From: Methanobacteriota archaeon | GTDB taxonomy: Archaea > Halobacteriota > Methanosarcinia > Methanosarcinales > Methanosarcinaceae | Length of the DNA: 64,000 bases | NCBI GenBank assembly: GCA_016841265.1 | Contig: JAENZL010000002.1 | Span: 133,009-197,008 of the forward strand | Reading direction: 5' to 3' | Translations under genes and position numbers: made by a program | Notes under the pieces: model-generated | What the model saw: the letters and a program-made list of their open reading frames with translations, nothing else | Told to the model about the DNA's origin: nothing | Databases searched by the model: none | Shown: piece after piece, positions 26,551 through 36,118 of the stretch | How positions within the stretch are numbered: position 1 is the first letter of the stretch | Layout of the letters: each line of letters begins with the position of its first letter

Positions 26551-27321
26551 ATGGACCTTGAAAAAGCGCAGAACATCATTGTTGATTTTATCCGGGAAAA
26601 AGTAGACAAAGCCGGAGTTTCCGGGGCAGTTGTAGGCATCAGTGGGGGCATAGACTCCGCCCTTACCGCAACCCTTACGGTAAAGGCCCTCGGGGCTGAT
26701 AAGGTGCTGGGAATTCACATGCCCGAAGCCGGGCTGACCTCCGAATCGGACAGTGACGATGCAAAAGCCCTTGCGGACTGGCTCGGGATCGAGTACAGGA
26801 CAATTGACATATCGGGCATTGTCTCGGCTTTTATGGATTCTGTCCCTGAAAGTGAATCTGCGGACCGGCTCTCCAGGGGCAACCTGAAAGCAAGGGTAAG
26901 AATGTCCCTGCTCTATTTCCATGCAAACTGTCTGAACCTCATGGTCATGGGAACCGGGAATAAAACCGAGATTTTCCTTGGCTACTACACGAAGTACGGG
27001 GACGGAGGTGTTGATATCGAGCCCATAGGGTACCTGTACAAAACCGAAGTCTGGGAGCTTTCCCGCAAGCTCGGGGTCCCCGAGCCCATTATAAGCAAAA
27101 AACCCTCCGCAGGCCTCTGGGCAGGACAGACCGATGAGGCCGAACTCGGGATGTCCTACGGGATCGTGGACAGGGTCCTCGTGATGCTGGAAGAAAAGCA
27201 GAGTCCTGAAAGAATTGAAGAGGTCCTTTCCATCTCGGAAGAGCAGTTGGAGTCAGTCCTCAGGCGTATGCAGAGCAATGAACATAAGAGGAATGTCCCT
27301 CCGATTCCTGAATTTTCCTGA
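26551..27321 (+). CDS. nadE: NAD+ synthetase (ammonia-dependent)
   Basis: Last step of NAD synthesis: amidates nicotinic acid adenine dinucleotide with ATP and ammonia. Seen: the P-loop SGGIDSALT at residues 31-39, GTGNKTEIFLGYYTKYGDGG, and KPSAGLWAGQTDEAELG. Length 256 and absence of a glutaminase domain place it in the ammonia-using short form. Start ATG at 26551, preceded by GAAATTGAGAGC, a weak ribosome binding site. It converges with tiaS, with 94 bp between. Confidence 0.95.
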   Translation: MDLEKAQNIIVDFIREKVDKAGVSGAVVGISGGIDSALTATLTVKALGADKVLGIHMPEAGLTSESDSDDAKALADWLGIEYRTIDISGIVSAFMDSVPESESADRLSRGNLKARVRMSLLYFHANCLNLMVMGTGNKTEIFLGYYTKYGDGGVDIEPIGYLYKTEVWELSRKLGVPEPIISKKPSAGLWAGQTDEAELGMSYGIVDRVLVMLEEKQSPERIEEVLSISEEQLESVLRRMQSNEHKRNVPPIPEFS

Positions 27322-27415
27322 ATTTTCCTTGAATATTCCTTGAATATTTCCGTGAACATTACTCTGGGTCCTTATAGTGAACAGGGGAGATTTCTTCCCC
27401 GGTCGCAACTTTTCT

Positions 27416-28702
27416 TTAACGTGAAGGAAATATTCTGCAGTCAGAGCGTTTTTCCCTTACAAGGGGTTTTGCAAGGTGTCTCCTGGCACAGGGAGGGACT
27501 TCGTATAGGCCGGGTTCAAGGACCCTTTCTATTTCGCAATTGACTTTTGAAGGGGCCTGAGTCTTGCATTTCCTGCAGCGGAACCCCTGTCCTTGCCCTG
27601 CTGACTTCATGTGTTTCCCACAGGTGGGGCATTTCGGGTTTTCTTCCGTGTAGAGGGGGGCAAGTTCTTTGATTTCGATTTTTTCTATGTTCAGGGTCCG
27701 GGAGTTCACGCTCCCGAAAAGCACGACCCTGTCCCCGGGAAGCAGTTCCCTTACAAGCGCCCGGAAGTTCTTTGTCGGTTCGAAGGCCGCACAGTCAAGT
27801 TCGGCTCCCGCTTTGTCCCGGAGAGGGAAGATTACGTGCCCCCCGTGAATTGTTTCCGGAGTTGCGGATACCGTGCCCTCCACCCTGTACGAGTGCATGT
27901 CCCGGATTTCCGCAATGCTCCCCACAGGCAGGATATGCATGTCAGTGCCCTGGTTTGTCCTGTACACTGCAAAGCGTTCGGCGGGCTCAGCCCTGACAAT
28001 GGAGGCGGCTTTTGTGACCGTTTCAGGGCTTTTCCCTCTTATCCCGAAGAGGACAGGGTCCGGGGAGTGCGGCACGCATACCACAAGCCCGTTTGTGTGG
28101 TCCAGGGTGTCCCAGGTCCCCGGATATGTCTGCCTGTCGGCTTCTGCCAGACTTTCCTTTTCCACGGAGCGGGGGGTCCCCCACTTTTCCCGCTGCCTGT
28201 AAGCCAGGTGTTCATAGGTGTGGTCCCAGTCTTCCCGGTTTAGCATGGCCCCGCAGGCTGCAAGGGCGCCGATGAGCCCTCTCCCGTTCTTGAAGCTTTT
28301 TGAGGGGATCCCGAGTTCCAAGATCAGGTTTTTTGCTTCTTCGATTGTGATTACGTCCCTGACTGCTTTTTCCAGAAAGGCCCGGAGGACGGGTTTCAGA
28401 CGTTTCCCTTCGCTATCCGGGATGAAAACAGCTCCCGGATTTGTCTTTTCACATTCAAACCGGGCAAATTCTTCGATTCTGGAAATTACGCGGTCCATAA
28501 CTTTCTCAGGGTAGCAGGTCTCCAGCCTGAGGGCTACGGCTGCGTTTCCCCGGGTCTTGTGGGGGATGGTGGGGTTCAAGCGGACGAGAAGCGGAGGTTT
28601 TTCTACTTCCCCGAAGGCCTGCAGTTCTTCGAGCAGCAGGGCTCCCAGGTAAGTGGTGCACATCCCTTCATTTGAGTCCGTGTCGTCAATTCCGATAATC
28701 AT
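27416..28702 (-). CDS. tiaS: tRNA(Ile2) 2-agmatinylcytidine synthetase
   Basis: Modifies C34 of the CAU-anticodon tRNA(Ile2) to agmatidine so that it reads AUA; essential in archaea. Seen: N-terminal MIIGIDDTDSNEGMCTTYLG, the catalytic kinase-like region with NGRGLIGALAACGAML, an OB-fold-like segment (GDRVVLFGSVNSRTLNIEKIEI), and a C-terminal zinc ribbon CPTCGKHMKSAG followed by CRKCKT. Length 428 is typical. The DNA around the start codon is repeated in tandem upstream, so several decoy ATG-ATT-ATC-GG starts precede the true one. Confidence 0.95.
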   Translation of the reverse strand: MIIGIDDTDSNEGMCTTYLGALLLEELQAFGEVEKPPLLVRLNPTIPHKTRGNAAVALRLETCYPEKVMDRVISRIEEFARFECEKTNPGAVFIPDSEGKRLKPVLRAFLEKAVRDVITIEEAKNLILELGIPSKSFKNGRGLIGALAACGAMLNREDWDHTYEHLAYRQREKWGTPRSVEKESLAEADRQTYPGTWDTLDHTNGLVVCVPHSPDPVLFGIRGKSPETVTKAASIVRAEPAERFAVYRTNQGTDMHILPVGSIAEIRDMHSYRVEGTVSATPETIHGGHVIFPLRDKAGAELDCAAFEPTKNFRALVRELLPGDRVVLFGSVNSRTLNIEKIEIKELAPLYTEENPKCPTCGKHMKSAGQGQGFRCRKCKTQAPSKVNCEIERVLEPGLYEVPPCARRHLAKPLVREKRSDCRIFPSR

Positions 28703-28795
28703 TTTTCCCGAACTCCGATAATCATTTTTTCCTAACTCCGATAATCATTTTTCTGAATTCCGATAATCATTTTTCTGAATTCCGATAATCATTTT
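28692..28795 (-). repeat. 22-23-bp tandem repeat of the tiaS start region
   Basis: Copies begin at 28692, 28715, 28738, 28760 and 28782. On the minus strand each reads a purine-rich GAAAAATGATTATCGG, that is an A-rich leader, ATG and the next codons of tiaS (Met-Ile-Ile-Gly). The copy at 28692 is the real gene start; the other four lie upstream. Unit lengths of 22 and 23 are not multiples of three, so the decoy starts fall in different frames. Confidence 0.93.
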
Positions 28796-28988
28796 TCTGA
28801 ATTTCCATTTTTCCAAATTTTTTCCTGGGGTTCAGGTCCCTTTTTCCGACTCTCCAGGCCCTCCCGGGCCTTCCGGCAATTTCCTGGCGGAGGGGGGTCT
28901 GGTTCTCTTCTTTTCGATTTTACGGTATAAACATTATTCTCAATATAGAAATATATATATAGATGTTCAAACAGAATCATCTATTGCA
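28703..28988. promoter_or_regulatory. Divergent promoter region of tiaS and the HTH regulator
   Basis: Next to the tiaS repeat lies a C/T-rich block (28800-28910). The HTH gene side has AATATATATATAG at about 28948-28960, only about 30 bases before its ATG, so that transcript is nearly leaderless. No Shine-Dalgarno is seen before 28989, which agrees. Confidence 0.55.
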
Positions 28989-29972
28989 ATGACAAAAGAA
29001 GTTCTCATACATCAAATTATTGATGTATTGTCCCATGCGGGTTTTGTAGTTTCCGAACGCTGCAATATCCGGCCGCGAAGTTTTGACATTGCTGCAAGGA
29101 AGGATAAAACTCTCTTACTCTGTAAAGTTTTATTTAACATTGACGGCCTGAACGAGGCAACTGCCCGGGAAATGAAGTACCTGGCAGACTATCTGGGAGG
29201 ATCGGCTATAGTCGTGGGGGCTAAGACCAGGGATCAGATGCTTGAGGACAGCGTTGTATATATGCGCTACGACGTCCTCTCCCTGAGTGTCCAGACGCTC
29301 TTCGATTATTTTATCGAAAACATCCCTCCTCTGGTTTCCGCAGCTCCAGGGGGGCTTTACGTCTCCATTGACGGGTATATCCTGAAAAAAGCCCGTACGG
29401 ATATTTCAATGTCTCTCGGGTCTCTTGCTTCCATGGTGGGTGTCTCAAGGCGGACCATCAGCAAATACGAAGAGGAAGGTATGGACGCTTCCATTGACGT
29501 GGTGCTCCAGCTGGAAGATATCTTCGGGATTGAGCTAGCCCTGCCTATAGATATCCTGAAACCTCTGGAGGGCAGGAAGTCCAGAAAAGAGCCCAGGTAC
29601 GAAATGGAAGTTCCAGAACAGCCCCCTCAGCCCCATTCATCTCGTCCCGAGGACTCGGTCCTCAATATGATTTCCCTGCTCGGGTACGACATACTTACGA
29701 CATCACAGGCTCCTTTCAAGGCAATTTCAAAGGACAAGTCTTCCACCATCCTTACCGGGGTCAGTGAGTTCAACACCACGGTAATCAAGAGGGCTCATCT
29801 CATGAGCAGCATCTCAAGCGTCACGAAGACCGAGTCAGTTTTCATCATCAATGGGCATGCCAAAATCAAGTCCGTGGAAAACACCGTGCTGATCGAGAAA
29901 AAAGAGCTGGGGAAAATAAGTGATTCGGACGAGCTTTTGACTTTCATAGAAGAGCGTAAGGAAGGGAGTTGA
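28989..29972 (+). CDS. Archaeal HTH-type transcriptional regulator (XRE-like)
   Basis: A conserved archaeal DNA-binding protein of 327 residues, annotated in methanogens as a putative HTH-type regulator. Seen: an N-terminal alpha/beta region (CNIRPRSFDIAARKDKTLLLCKV, shown in part) resembling a nuclease-like fold, a cro/C1-type helix-turn-helix at about 140-190 (SLGSLASMVGVSRRTISKYE), then a C-terminal domain with SKDKSSTILTGVSEF. Its targets are unknown. It is divergent from tiaS. A T-rich tract with a repeated TTTTTTTCTTCATG unit follows the stop. Confidence 0.88.
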   Translation: MTKEVLIHQIIDVLSHAGFVVSERCNIRPRSFDIAARKDKTLLLCKVLFNIDGLNEATAREMKYLADYLGGSAIVVGAKTRDQMLEDSVVYMRYDVLSLSVQTLFDYFIENIPPLVSAAPGGLYVSIDGYILKKARTDISMSLGSLASMVGVSRRTISKYEEEGMDASIDVVLQLEDIFGIELALPIDILKPLEGRKSRKEPRYEMEVPEQPPQPHSSRPEDSVLNMISLLGYDILTTSQAPFKAISKDKSSTILTGVSEFNTTVIKRAHLMSSISSVTKTESVFIINGHAKIKSVENTVLIEKKELGKISDSDELLTFIEERKEGS

Positions 29973-30070
29973 ACTTTTTTCTTTTCTTCATGTTTTTTTT
30001 TCTTCATGTTTTTTTTTCTTCATGTTTTTTTTCTTCATGTTTTTATTCCTCCTATTCATGTTTTTTATCC
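29973..30070 (+). terminator. T-rich repeated tract after the HTH gene
   Basis: Four copies of TTTTCTTCATG-type units with T8-T9 runs follow the stop codon, within 29980-30065. Repeated T runs of this kind are efficient archaeal transcription stop signals. Confidence 0.5.
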
Positions 30071-30207
30071 CCCTTTTCTTTTCTTTCCTCTCTTCAAAAT
30101 TTCCCTATTTCCTCAAACTCTTCTCCTTTTTTCTTTCAGATTCTTTCTTTTGATTTTCCCGGGTTTCCAAAACCCTAATATATCACTGTTTCAATTATGG
30201 GGCATCA

Positions 30208-30816
30208 ATGACGGTAAAGATTGCAGTGCTTGTCTCCGGGCGGGGCTCGAACCTCCAGGCGATTATAGATAGCATTGAAAAGGGCTACATAAAAGATGCA
30301 GCGGTTAATCTGGTTATTTCCAATAAAGCCGATGCATATGCGCTGGAACGTGCCAGGAAACATGGAATTAACGCTGTTTTTCTTGACCCGGGAAGGTACG
30401 ACAGACCCGTATATGATCGGGAAATCCTTAAACTTCTGAATAATTCCGGTGTGGATCTGCTCCTGCTTGCAGGCTACTTCCGGATCCTTGGCAGTGAAAT
30501 CATTGAAGCGTACAGGGACCGGATTTTGAACATACACCCTTCCCTCCTCCCTGCGTTCAAGGGGCTGCATGCCCAGAGGCAGGCTTTCGAGTACGGGGTA
30601 AAGGTCGCAGGCTGCACGGTCCACTATGTTGATGAAGGGCTTGATTCGGGGCCGATTATTCTTCAGAGCTGCGTGCCGGTACTTCCCGACGATACGGAAG
30701 AAACCCTTACAGGCCGGATCCTCGAACAGGAACATATCATATATCCTGAAGCTGTCAGGCTTTTTGCGGAGGGCAAACTTAAAGTTGAGGGCAGGAAAGT
30801 AAGATCTCTGGATTAA
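30208..30816 (+). CDS. purN: Phosphoribosylglycinamide formyltransferase
   Basis: Third step of purine synthesis: transfers a formyl group from 10-formyl-tetrahydrofolate to GAR. Seen: LVSGRGSNLQAII at residues 8-20, the catalytic Asn-His-Asp set in RILNIHPSLLPAFKGLHAQ (NIHPSLLP) with HYVDEGLDSGPII following. Length 202 is typical. Its need for a folate cofactor links it to the glyA, folD, folP and metF genes downstream; many methanogens instead use the formate-dependent PurT. Confidence 0.95.
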   Translation: MTVKIAVLVSGRGSNLQAIIDSIEKGYIKDAAVNLVISNKADAYALERARKHGINAVFLDPGRYDRPVYDREILKLLNNSGVDLLLLAGYFRILGSEIIEAYRDRILNIHPSLLPAFKGLHAQRQAFEYGVKVAGCTVHYVDEGLDSGPIILQSCVPVLPDDTEETLTGRILEQEHIIYPEAVRLFAEGKLKVEGRKVRSLD

Positions 30817-31441
30817 GCCGGTGCCTTGAAAGCAATATCCGGAAATCCCATAAATAACGCCCATAAACAGCGCCCATAAACAGCGCCCATAAACAGCGCC
30901 CATAAACAGCGCCCATAAATCGGGTCCCAAAATTCCCTGTCTTAGTTCAGAATGTGAAACAGGCAGACATCAGATCGAAATTGTGTTCAATCAGGAAGGT
31001 GCTGAAAACAGGATCTATTCCTCCCTCAATGTCTTCTTTGATACCATAATGTTATATGTAGTTCAAAATTATAAGTAGTTCAGGTATTTAATGCCTTTAA
31101 TGACCTTAATGCCTGTTCAAAATTCCACATTTCAAAATTTTACGAGAAAAAAACTGTTCAGAGGTTTTTCAGGAAATTCCCTCTTTAGCAATTTACCGTC
31201 AACCAATCTTATATCATCAACAAATTCTATATCATCAACAAGTTCTATATCATCAACAAATTCTATATCAATATCTTCAGCTTCATGTGTTGCAGCCTCA
31301 ATTATCGCAAGCAACCAATTTAACACTCATTTAAATAATTCGTAATTTTAAGTTAACCGCTTAACAGCCATTAAAAAAACCTTGATTTAGAATCGTGCTT
31401 TTGAAAAAATATTAAATGCATGGATTAACCAGGTGACAGTC
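30817..31441. repeat. Gap with two tandem repeats between purN and glyA
   Basis: At 30847-30924 a 13-bp unit CCCATAAACAGCG occurs in six copies. At 31210-31270 an 18-bp unit TATATCATCAACAAATTC occurs three to four times; being a multiple of three it opens spurious frames on both strands. AGGTGA at 31432-31437 is the glyA ribosome binding site. No credible gene; a promoter for glyA is expected around 31380-31425. Confidence 0.8.
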
Positions 31442-32680
31442 ATGTCTTACATAGAAGAAATTGATCCGGAAATTGCAGCGGCTATTGAAAAGGAAGCCGA
31501 GCGTCAGGAATTCAAGCTTAACCTGATCGCATCCGAGAATTATGCGAGCAGGGCAGTTATGGAAGCCCAGGGCTCGATTATGACCAACAAGTATGCCGAA
31601 GGGTATTCAGGCAAGCGTTATTACGGAGGTTGTGACTTCGTGGACGTTGCAGAAAACCTTGCAATCTCCAGGGCAAAGGAAATTTTCGGGGCAAAATACG
31701 TCAATGTCCAGCCCCATTCGGGTTCAGGCTCCAACATGGCAGTGTACTTTTCGGTGCTGCAGCCGGGAGACACCATCATGTCCATGAACCTTTCCCACGG
31801 TGGGCACCTCTCTCACGGCAGCCCTGTAAGCTTTTCCGGGAAGCTCTACAACATCGTGCCATATGGTGTGAACAAAGAAACCGAGATGCTGGACTATGCC
31901 GAACTCCTCAATATGGCAAAGGAGCATAAGCCGAACATGATCGTCTGCGGGGCTTCGGCTTATCCGAGAGAGATCGATTTTAAGCAGTTCAGGGAAATTG
32001 CCGATGAAGTAGGCGCTTACCTCCTTGCAGACATCGCTCACATTGCAGGGCTTGTAGTTGCTGGTGTACACCAGAGCCCGGTGCCCTACGCTGACTTTGT
32101 GACCACAACCACCCACAAGACCCTCAGGGGGCCCCGTGGCGGAATGATCATTTCCAGGGATGAGGATCTTGCAAAGGCGGTAAATAAAGCAGTCTTCCCG
32201 GGCATTCAGGGCGGGCCTCTGATGCACATTATCGCTGCAAAGGCAGTTGCGTTCAAGGAAGCCATGAGTGAGAAGTTCAAGCAGGACCAGGTCCAGACGG
32301 TAAAGAATGCGGCAGCTCTTTGTTCCTGCCTTCAGGAAAAGGGCTTTAACCTCGTTTCCGGCGGAACCGACAACCATCTCATGCTAGTCAACCTGAACAA
32401 CCTGGACATTACAGGCAAGGATGCAGAGGCAGCCATGAGCAAAGCCGGGATCATTGCCAACAAGAATACCGTGCCCTTTGAAACCCGCAGTCCCTTTGTC
32501 ACCAGTGGTGTCAGGCTCGGGACCCCTTCCTGTACCACAAGGGGTATGAAGGAAAAGGAAATGGAATTAATTGCCGACTATATCGGAGCTGCAGTCAAGA
32601 ACGCTGAAAACGAACAGCTCCTGTCGGAAATAAGCGGCAAGGTGAAGGAACTCTGCACACAGTTCCCGGTCTACCGCTAA
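31442..32680 (+). CDS. glyA: Serine hydroxymethyltransferase
   Basis: PLP enzyme that interconverts serine and glycine, moving the one-carbon unit to a pterin (tetrahydrofolate in Methanosarcina barkeri, tetrahydromethanopterin in many other methanogens). Seen: [36 protein letters not shown], and the PLP-Lys motif [14 protein letters not shown] near residue 225. The frame is open from a GTG at 31433, but AGGTGA is spaced five bases from the ATG at 31442, giving 412 residues. folD follows after 27 bp. Confidence 0.96.
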   Translation: MSYIEEIDPEIAAAIEKEAERQEFKLNLIASENYASRAVMEAQGSIMTNKYAEGYSGKRYYGGCDFVDVAENLAISRAKEIFGAKYVNVQPHSGSGSNMAVYFSVLQPGDTIMSMNLSHGGHLSHGSPVSFSGKLYNIVPYGVNKETEMLDYAELLNMAKEHKPNMIVCGASAYPREIDFKQFREIADEVGAYLLADIAHIAGLVVAGVHQSPVPYADFVTTTTHKTLRGPRGGMIISRDEDLAKAVNKAVFPGIQGGPLMHIIAAKAVAFKEAMSEKFKQDQVQTVKNAAALCSCLQEKGFNLVSGGTDNHLMLVNLNNLDITGKDAEAAMSKAGIIANKNTVPFETRSPFVTSGVRLGTPSCTTRGMKEKEMELIADYIGAAVKNAENEQLLSEISGKVKELCTQFPVYR

Positions 32681-32707
32681 TCTAAGAGTTTTTGGGTGTT
32701 TCATTCC

Positions 32708-33571
32708 ATGTCAGTAGAAGGCTATGAATCCAGAATCATAGACGGAAAAGCTCTTGCACAGCTTGTCGAAGAAGAAGTGAGGTCCGGAGTCGAGGACCTG
32801 GAAAGCGGCAGGGGGATTACCCCCGGGCTTGCTACCATCCTCGTAGGAGACGACCCTGCCTCCAAAATGTACGTCCGCCTCAAGCACAAAGCCTGTGATC
32901 GGGTAGGGATCAGGGCTGAAGACTACCTGCTCCCCGCAGATGCCAGTCAGGAGGAACTCCTTGCCCTGATAGCTGGCCTGAACGAAAACAAAGATGTGCA
33001 CGCAATCCTGCTTCAGCTCCCGCTTCCTCCCCAGCTATCTCCCCAGAGTGCAATGGATGCCATAGCTCCTGCCAAGGACGCAGACGGTTTCCACCCTTAC
33101 AACATGGGCAAGCTCATGATCGGGGATGAGGGACTGGTGCCCTGCACCCCCTACGGGGTCATCCGGGCTCTGGAAGAATACGATGTCCCGGTGCAGGGGA
33201 AAAATGCGGTCATTGTCGGGCACAGCAATGTGGTTGGAAAACCTATGGCTGCCATGCTCCTGAACAGGAATGCCACGGTTTCGGTCTGCCATGTCTACAC
33301 CGATGATCTGAAAAAATACACCCTTGAAGCCGACATCCTCGTTGTTGCAGTCGGGGTCAAGCACCTGATCAAAGCCGATATGGTAAAAGAAGGTGCCGTG
33401 ATTTTCGATGTGGGCATCACCAAGGAAGAAGATGGCGTATACGGAGATGTGGACTTTGAAAACGTCATCAAGAAGGCTTCACTTATTACTCCCGTACCTG
33501 GTGGCGTGGGTCCGATGACCATTGCAATGCTCATGAGACATGTGCTGATGTGTGCGGAAAAAAGCCTCTAA
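32708..33571 (+). CDS. folD: Methylenetetrahydrofolate dehydrogenase/cyclohydrolase
   Basis: Bifunctional enzyme converting methylene-tetrahydrofolate to methenyl- and 10-formyl-tetrahydrofolate with NADP. Seen: [19 protein letters not shown] (the catalytic Lys in YVxxK), [17 protein letters not shown], and the Rossmann segment [14 protein letters not shown] plus [14 protein letters not shown]. The frame is open from a GTG at 32696; GGGTG eight bases before the ATG at 32708 favours the ATG, giving 287 residues. It is an operon with glyA. The gene indicates a tetrahydrofolate pathway, unusual among methanogens but known in Methanosarcina. Confidence 0.95.
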   Translation: MSVEGYESRIIDGKALAQLVEEEVRSGVEDLESGRGITPGLATILVGDDPASKMYVRLKHKACDRVGIRAEDYLLPADASQEELLALIAGLNENKDVHAILLQLPLPPQLSPQSAMDAIAPAKDADGFHPYNMGKLMIGDEGLVPCTPYGVIRALEEYDVPVQGKNAVIVGHSNVVGKPMAAMLLNRNATVSVCHVYTDDLKKYTLEADILVVAVGVKHLIKADMVKEGAVIFDVGITKEEDGVYGDVDFENVIKKASLITPVPGGVGPMTIAMLMRHVLMCAEKSL

Positions 33572-34250
33572 AAACCGTCTTTTGATATTTTTCCCCCGGG
33601 TTCGGGGGATTTTCCACATTTTGTTTTTTTTCCCCTTGTTTTTTGTTTTTCCCTTGTTTTTAGTTTTCTCTTTTTTCCCTTGTTTTTCCCCGTTTCTCTT
33701 GTTTTTTGTTTTCTCTTTTTCTCTTTTTTTCTTTTGTTTCTCTTTTTTCGTTTACCTTCTTTCTATATCATTTGCTTTTCCGGGATACCGGTGGGGGATA
33801 TTCATTGTTCTGTTTTCCTAATTGTGTTAAATTAATTGTACACATCAATATTTTTATGTATTATTGAAACCCATTATAACATAGTTCCGTATAACTTCAA
33901 TAATAAATATATATAATAAGTTATTAAATTCCATATTAGAATTGTGCCTTATAATTTGCTTTTGATATTAATTCCAATAATAACATGCTGATATTAACAT
34001 AAATAGTAAGAATCCGGACCTTCCATTCCCGGCTTTCCCTAAAATTCCCACACCCTACACCCTTTCACATTGTATTCGAATGTTCTTTCCGGAACTTCTA
34101 ATCTGTCGGGAGTCCGGACTATCGGCCAGCAAACCCTGCAGAGTTTTCTTCTCTATTCGGGCTTTGCCGGGTTCCGGAAAGGCGGTGTTTTTTTCGGGAA
34201 GCATGTCTTTGAATATTACAATTGAAATTTATTGAATCTGGTTGTCAAAA
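33572..34250. other. 679-bp T-rich gap between folD and folP
   Basis: After the folD hairpin, 33615-33760 is dense in T runs (TTTTTCC, TTGTTTTT). 33830-34000 is strongly AT-rich, with ATATATAATAAG at about 33908 as the clearest TATA-like site. No ORF of note. The folP start region has no obvious ribosome binding site: GAATCTGGTTGTCAAAA precedes the ATG at 34251. Confidence 0.55.
33593..33615 (+). terminator. Hairpin and T tract after folD
   Basis: CCCCCGGGTTCGGGGG forms a compact GC hairpin about 20 bases after the folD stop, followed by ATTTTCC and, within 15 bases, an eight-T run. The T-rich stretch continues to about 33760. Confidence 0.5.
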
Positions 34251-35477
34251 ATGGTTGTTGATACTACTATCTGCGGTCTGAAAGTTGGAGACCGATACCC
34301 TGCGCATGTGATGGGTGTTATTAACCTGAGTCCAGAATCCTTTTTCAAAGGTTCGGTGGTTACCCCCGATTCCGTGCTCGAAATTGCCCGGAATATGGTC
34401 GAGGACGGAGCTACTTTCTTGGATGTAGGAGCCCGTTCTACCTGGAGGTTTTCAGAGCCTATCAGCAAGGCAGAAGAACTGGAAAGGCTCTTGCCTGTCC
34501 TGGAAGTTCTGGATGGGAATGTGGACGCGGTGATCTCCGTGGACACGATGTTTTCGGATATCGCAGAAGAAACTCTCAGGCGGGGGGCTGACCTCATCAA
34601 TGACGTTTCCGGCTTTACCGCCGACCCGGATATGATAAGGGTTGTAGCGGACCACGGCTGTCCTGCTGTGGTGATGGCTTCGGAAAAGGTCCCGGGAGAC
34701 CCTCTGGGGGTGGATGCAATTATCTCAGCGCTTGATTCTATTATACGGACTGCCGAAGCCGGGGGAATTGACCCGGACAGCCTGGTCCTTGACCCTGCCA
34801 TAGGCAGGTGGACCGAAGAAAAACTTTCCTTTTACGACTTTGAAACCCTTGACGATTTTGATCGTCTGAAAATCTTCGAAAAACCTCTTCTAGCTGCCCT
34901 CTCAAGAAAATCCTTCATCGGAGATGTGCTGGGAAAATCCGCGCCTGAAAGGCTTTCCGGAAGCCTGGCTGCTGCAGCCATTGCAGTCTACAAGGGAGCT
35001 CACATCATCCGTACGCACGATGTACCCGAGACTGTGGACGCCGTGAAGGTCGCAGGGGCTTTGAGGAGCCGGCCCAGCCTGGTAAAGGAAGCCCGGTACG
35101 AGGTTTCAGTGGTTGAAATCAAGACCCCTCAGGATGCTTCTCTGCTAATGCGAAAGCTGGGAGCTACAGGAGTTGGCTCGCAGGTGATGCGGGACAAAAG
35201 TGTCCATCTGGTGCTAAGGATCAGGAAGCTCACCACAACCGAGGCTCTGATTATAAAACAGGAGATCCTTGCGCGGGGAGGCGATGCCGCCCTTACTCGT
35301 GATGCGGTTTCCCATGAAACGGAGATGACAGATGTCCTTGTGATGGGGACCCTGTTGCAACTCGAACGCCTGGCCCGGAAACTGGAGGGTCAGGCCCGTT
35401 CCCTTCCCCTTATTGCCGGAATGTTACGTGAATGTATCGCAAACAGGAGTGACCTGGACTATCGATATTCGAGGTAA
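34251..35477 (+). CDS. Dihydropteroate synthase-like protein with extra C-terminal domain
   Basis: Pterin-binding TIM barrel joining a pterin to p-aminobenzoate or a related arylamine. Seen in residues 1-275: VMGVINLSPESFF (DHPS signature 1), FLDVGARSTW (signature 2), VDTMF, NDVSGF, and ALSRKSFIGDVLG. Most bacterial DHPS end there. Here a further 130 residues follow with GVGSQVMRDKSVHLVLRI, IIKQEILARGGDAAL and DVLVMGTLLQLERLA, which resemble the domain placed at the N-terminus of long clostridial DHPS proteins. The frame is open from TTG 34242; ATG 34251 is chosen. metV follows after 2 bp. It could act in folate or methanopterin synthesis. Confidence 0.85.
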   Translation: MVVDTTICGLKVGDRYPAHVMGVINLSPESFFKGSVVTPDSVLEIARNMVEDGATFLDVGARSTWRFSEPISKAEELERLLPVLEVLDGNVDAVISVDTMFSDIAEETLRRGADLINDVSGFTADPDMIRVVADHGCPAVVMASEKVPGDPLGVDAIISALDSIIRTAEAGGIDPDSLVLDPAIGRWTEEKLSFYDFETLDDFDRLKIFEKPLLAALSRKSFIGDVLGKSAPERLSGSLAAAAIAVYKGAHIIRTHDVPETVDAVKVAGALRSRPSLVKEARYEVSVVEIKTPQDASLLMRKLGATGVGSQVMRDKSVHLVLRIRKLTTTEALIIKQEILARGGDAALTRDAVSHETEMTDVLVMGTLLQLERLARKLEGQARSLPLIAGMLRECIANRSDLDYRYSR

Positions 35478-35479
35478 AC

Positions 35480-36094
35480 ATGATCATAACTTCAGCAAAA
35501 CCCCTTGAAGAGATCCTTGAAATATTAAAGGATGAGGACGATATCTTTATAATCGGATGCAATGTCTGTGCTGCAAAGCTGAAGACCGGTGGAGAACCGG
35601 AAGTCCTTGACATGTGCCGCCGGCTGGAAGAGCACGGAAAGCATGTATTGGGCTGGGCCCTTCCCACTGCAGCTTGCAGTATTCGCTCTTACGAATCCCT
35701 TGTAGAGAAAAACGAGAAGATAAAAGAGGCTCACTGCGTTCTTGTCATGGGCTGCGGAAGTGGAGTTTCTGCCACGTCCAATGTGGTGGACCTTCCTGTG
35801 TACGGCTCGAATAATACGCTTTCTCTCGGCGGATCGAGCAGCGGGAAACTTCTTACCAACCAGTGCATTATGTGCGGGGACTGTACGGTCGGGGATTTCG
35901 GAGGCTTGTGCCCGAAATCCCAATGTCCCAAGGGGCTTTTGAACGGGCCCTGCGGAGGGTCAGTTGCCGGGAAGTGCGAAGTTAACAGGGAAGATGACTG
36001 CGTCTGGGCTCTGATCTATGAACGTTTAAAGAAAATAAATAGACTTGATCTTCTTTATGTTATACATGCCCCAAAAGAGCATGCTTTTAAATAA
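35480..36094 (+). CDS. metV: Methylenetetrahydrofolate reductase partner, MetV-like (MTHFR C-terminal, Cys-rich)
   Basis: A Cys-rich protein of 204 residues corresponding to the MTHFR C-terminal/MetV family, which pairs with MetF in acetogens and methanogens. Seen: GCNVCAAKLKTGG early, CGSGVSAT, and a late cluster CIMCGDCTVGDFGGLCPKSQC (given in part) with CPKGLLNGPCGG and KCEVNREDDCVW, suggesting an Fe-S or zinc centre. The late NGPCGG block is typical. The start ATG is 2 bp after the folP stop and metF starts 24 bp after, so the three are one operon. Function in the methylene-H4folate reductase complex is by family and context. Confidence 0.85.
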   Translation: MIITSAKPLEEILEILKDEDDIFIIGCNVCAAKLKTGGEPEVLDMCRRLEEHGKHVLGWALPTAACSIRSYESLVEKNEKIKEAHCVLVMGCGSGVSATSNVVDLPVYGSNNTLSLGGSSSGKLLTNQCIMCGDCTVGDFGGLCPKSQCPKGLLNGPCGGSVAGKCEVNREDDCVWALIYERLKKINRLDLLYVIHAPKEHAFK

Positions 36095-36118
36095 TTTCAT
36101 TTCTAATATACTTATTTA

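Noticed and set aside
30847-30924. Repeat as CRISPR or origin iterons
   Set aside because: 13-bp direct repeats without spacers; no Orc1/Cdc6 gene or AT-rich unwinding element nearby.
31091-31345. 84-codon plus-strand and 64-codon minus-strand ORFs before glyA
   Set aside because: Both read through the 18-bp repeat, giving repeated SISSTN or DDIEFV units; composition is repeat-driven.
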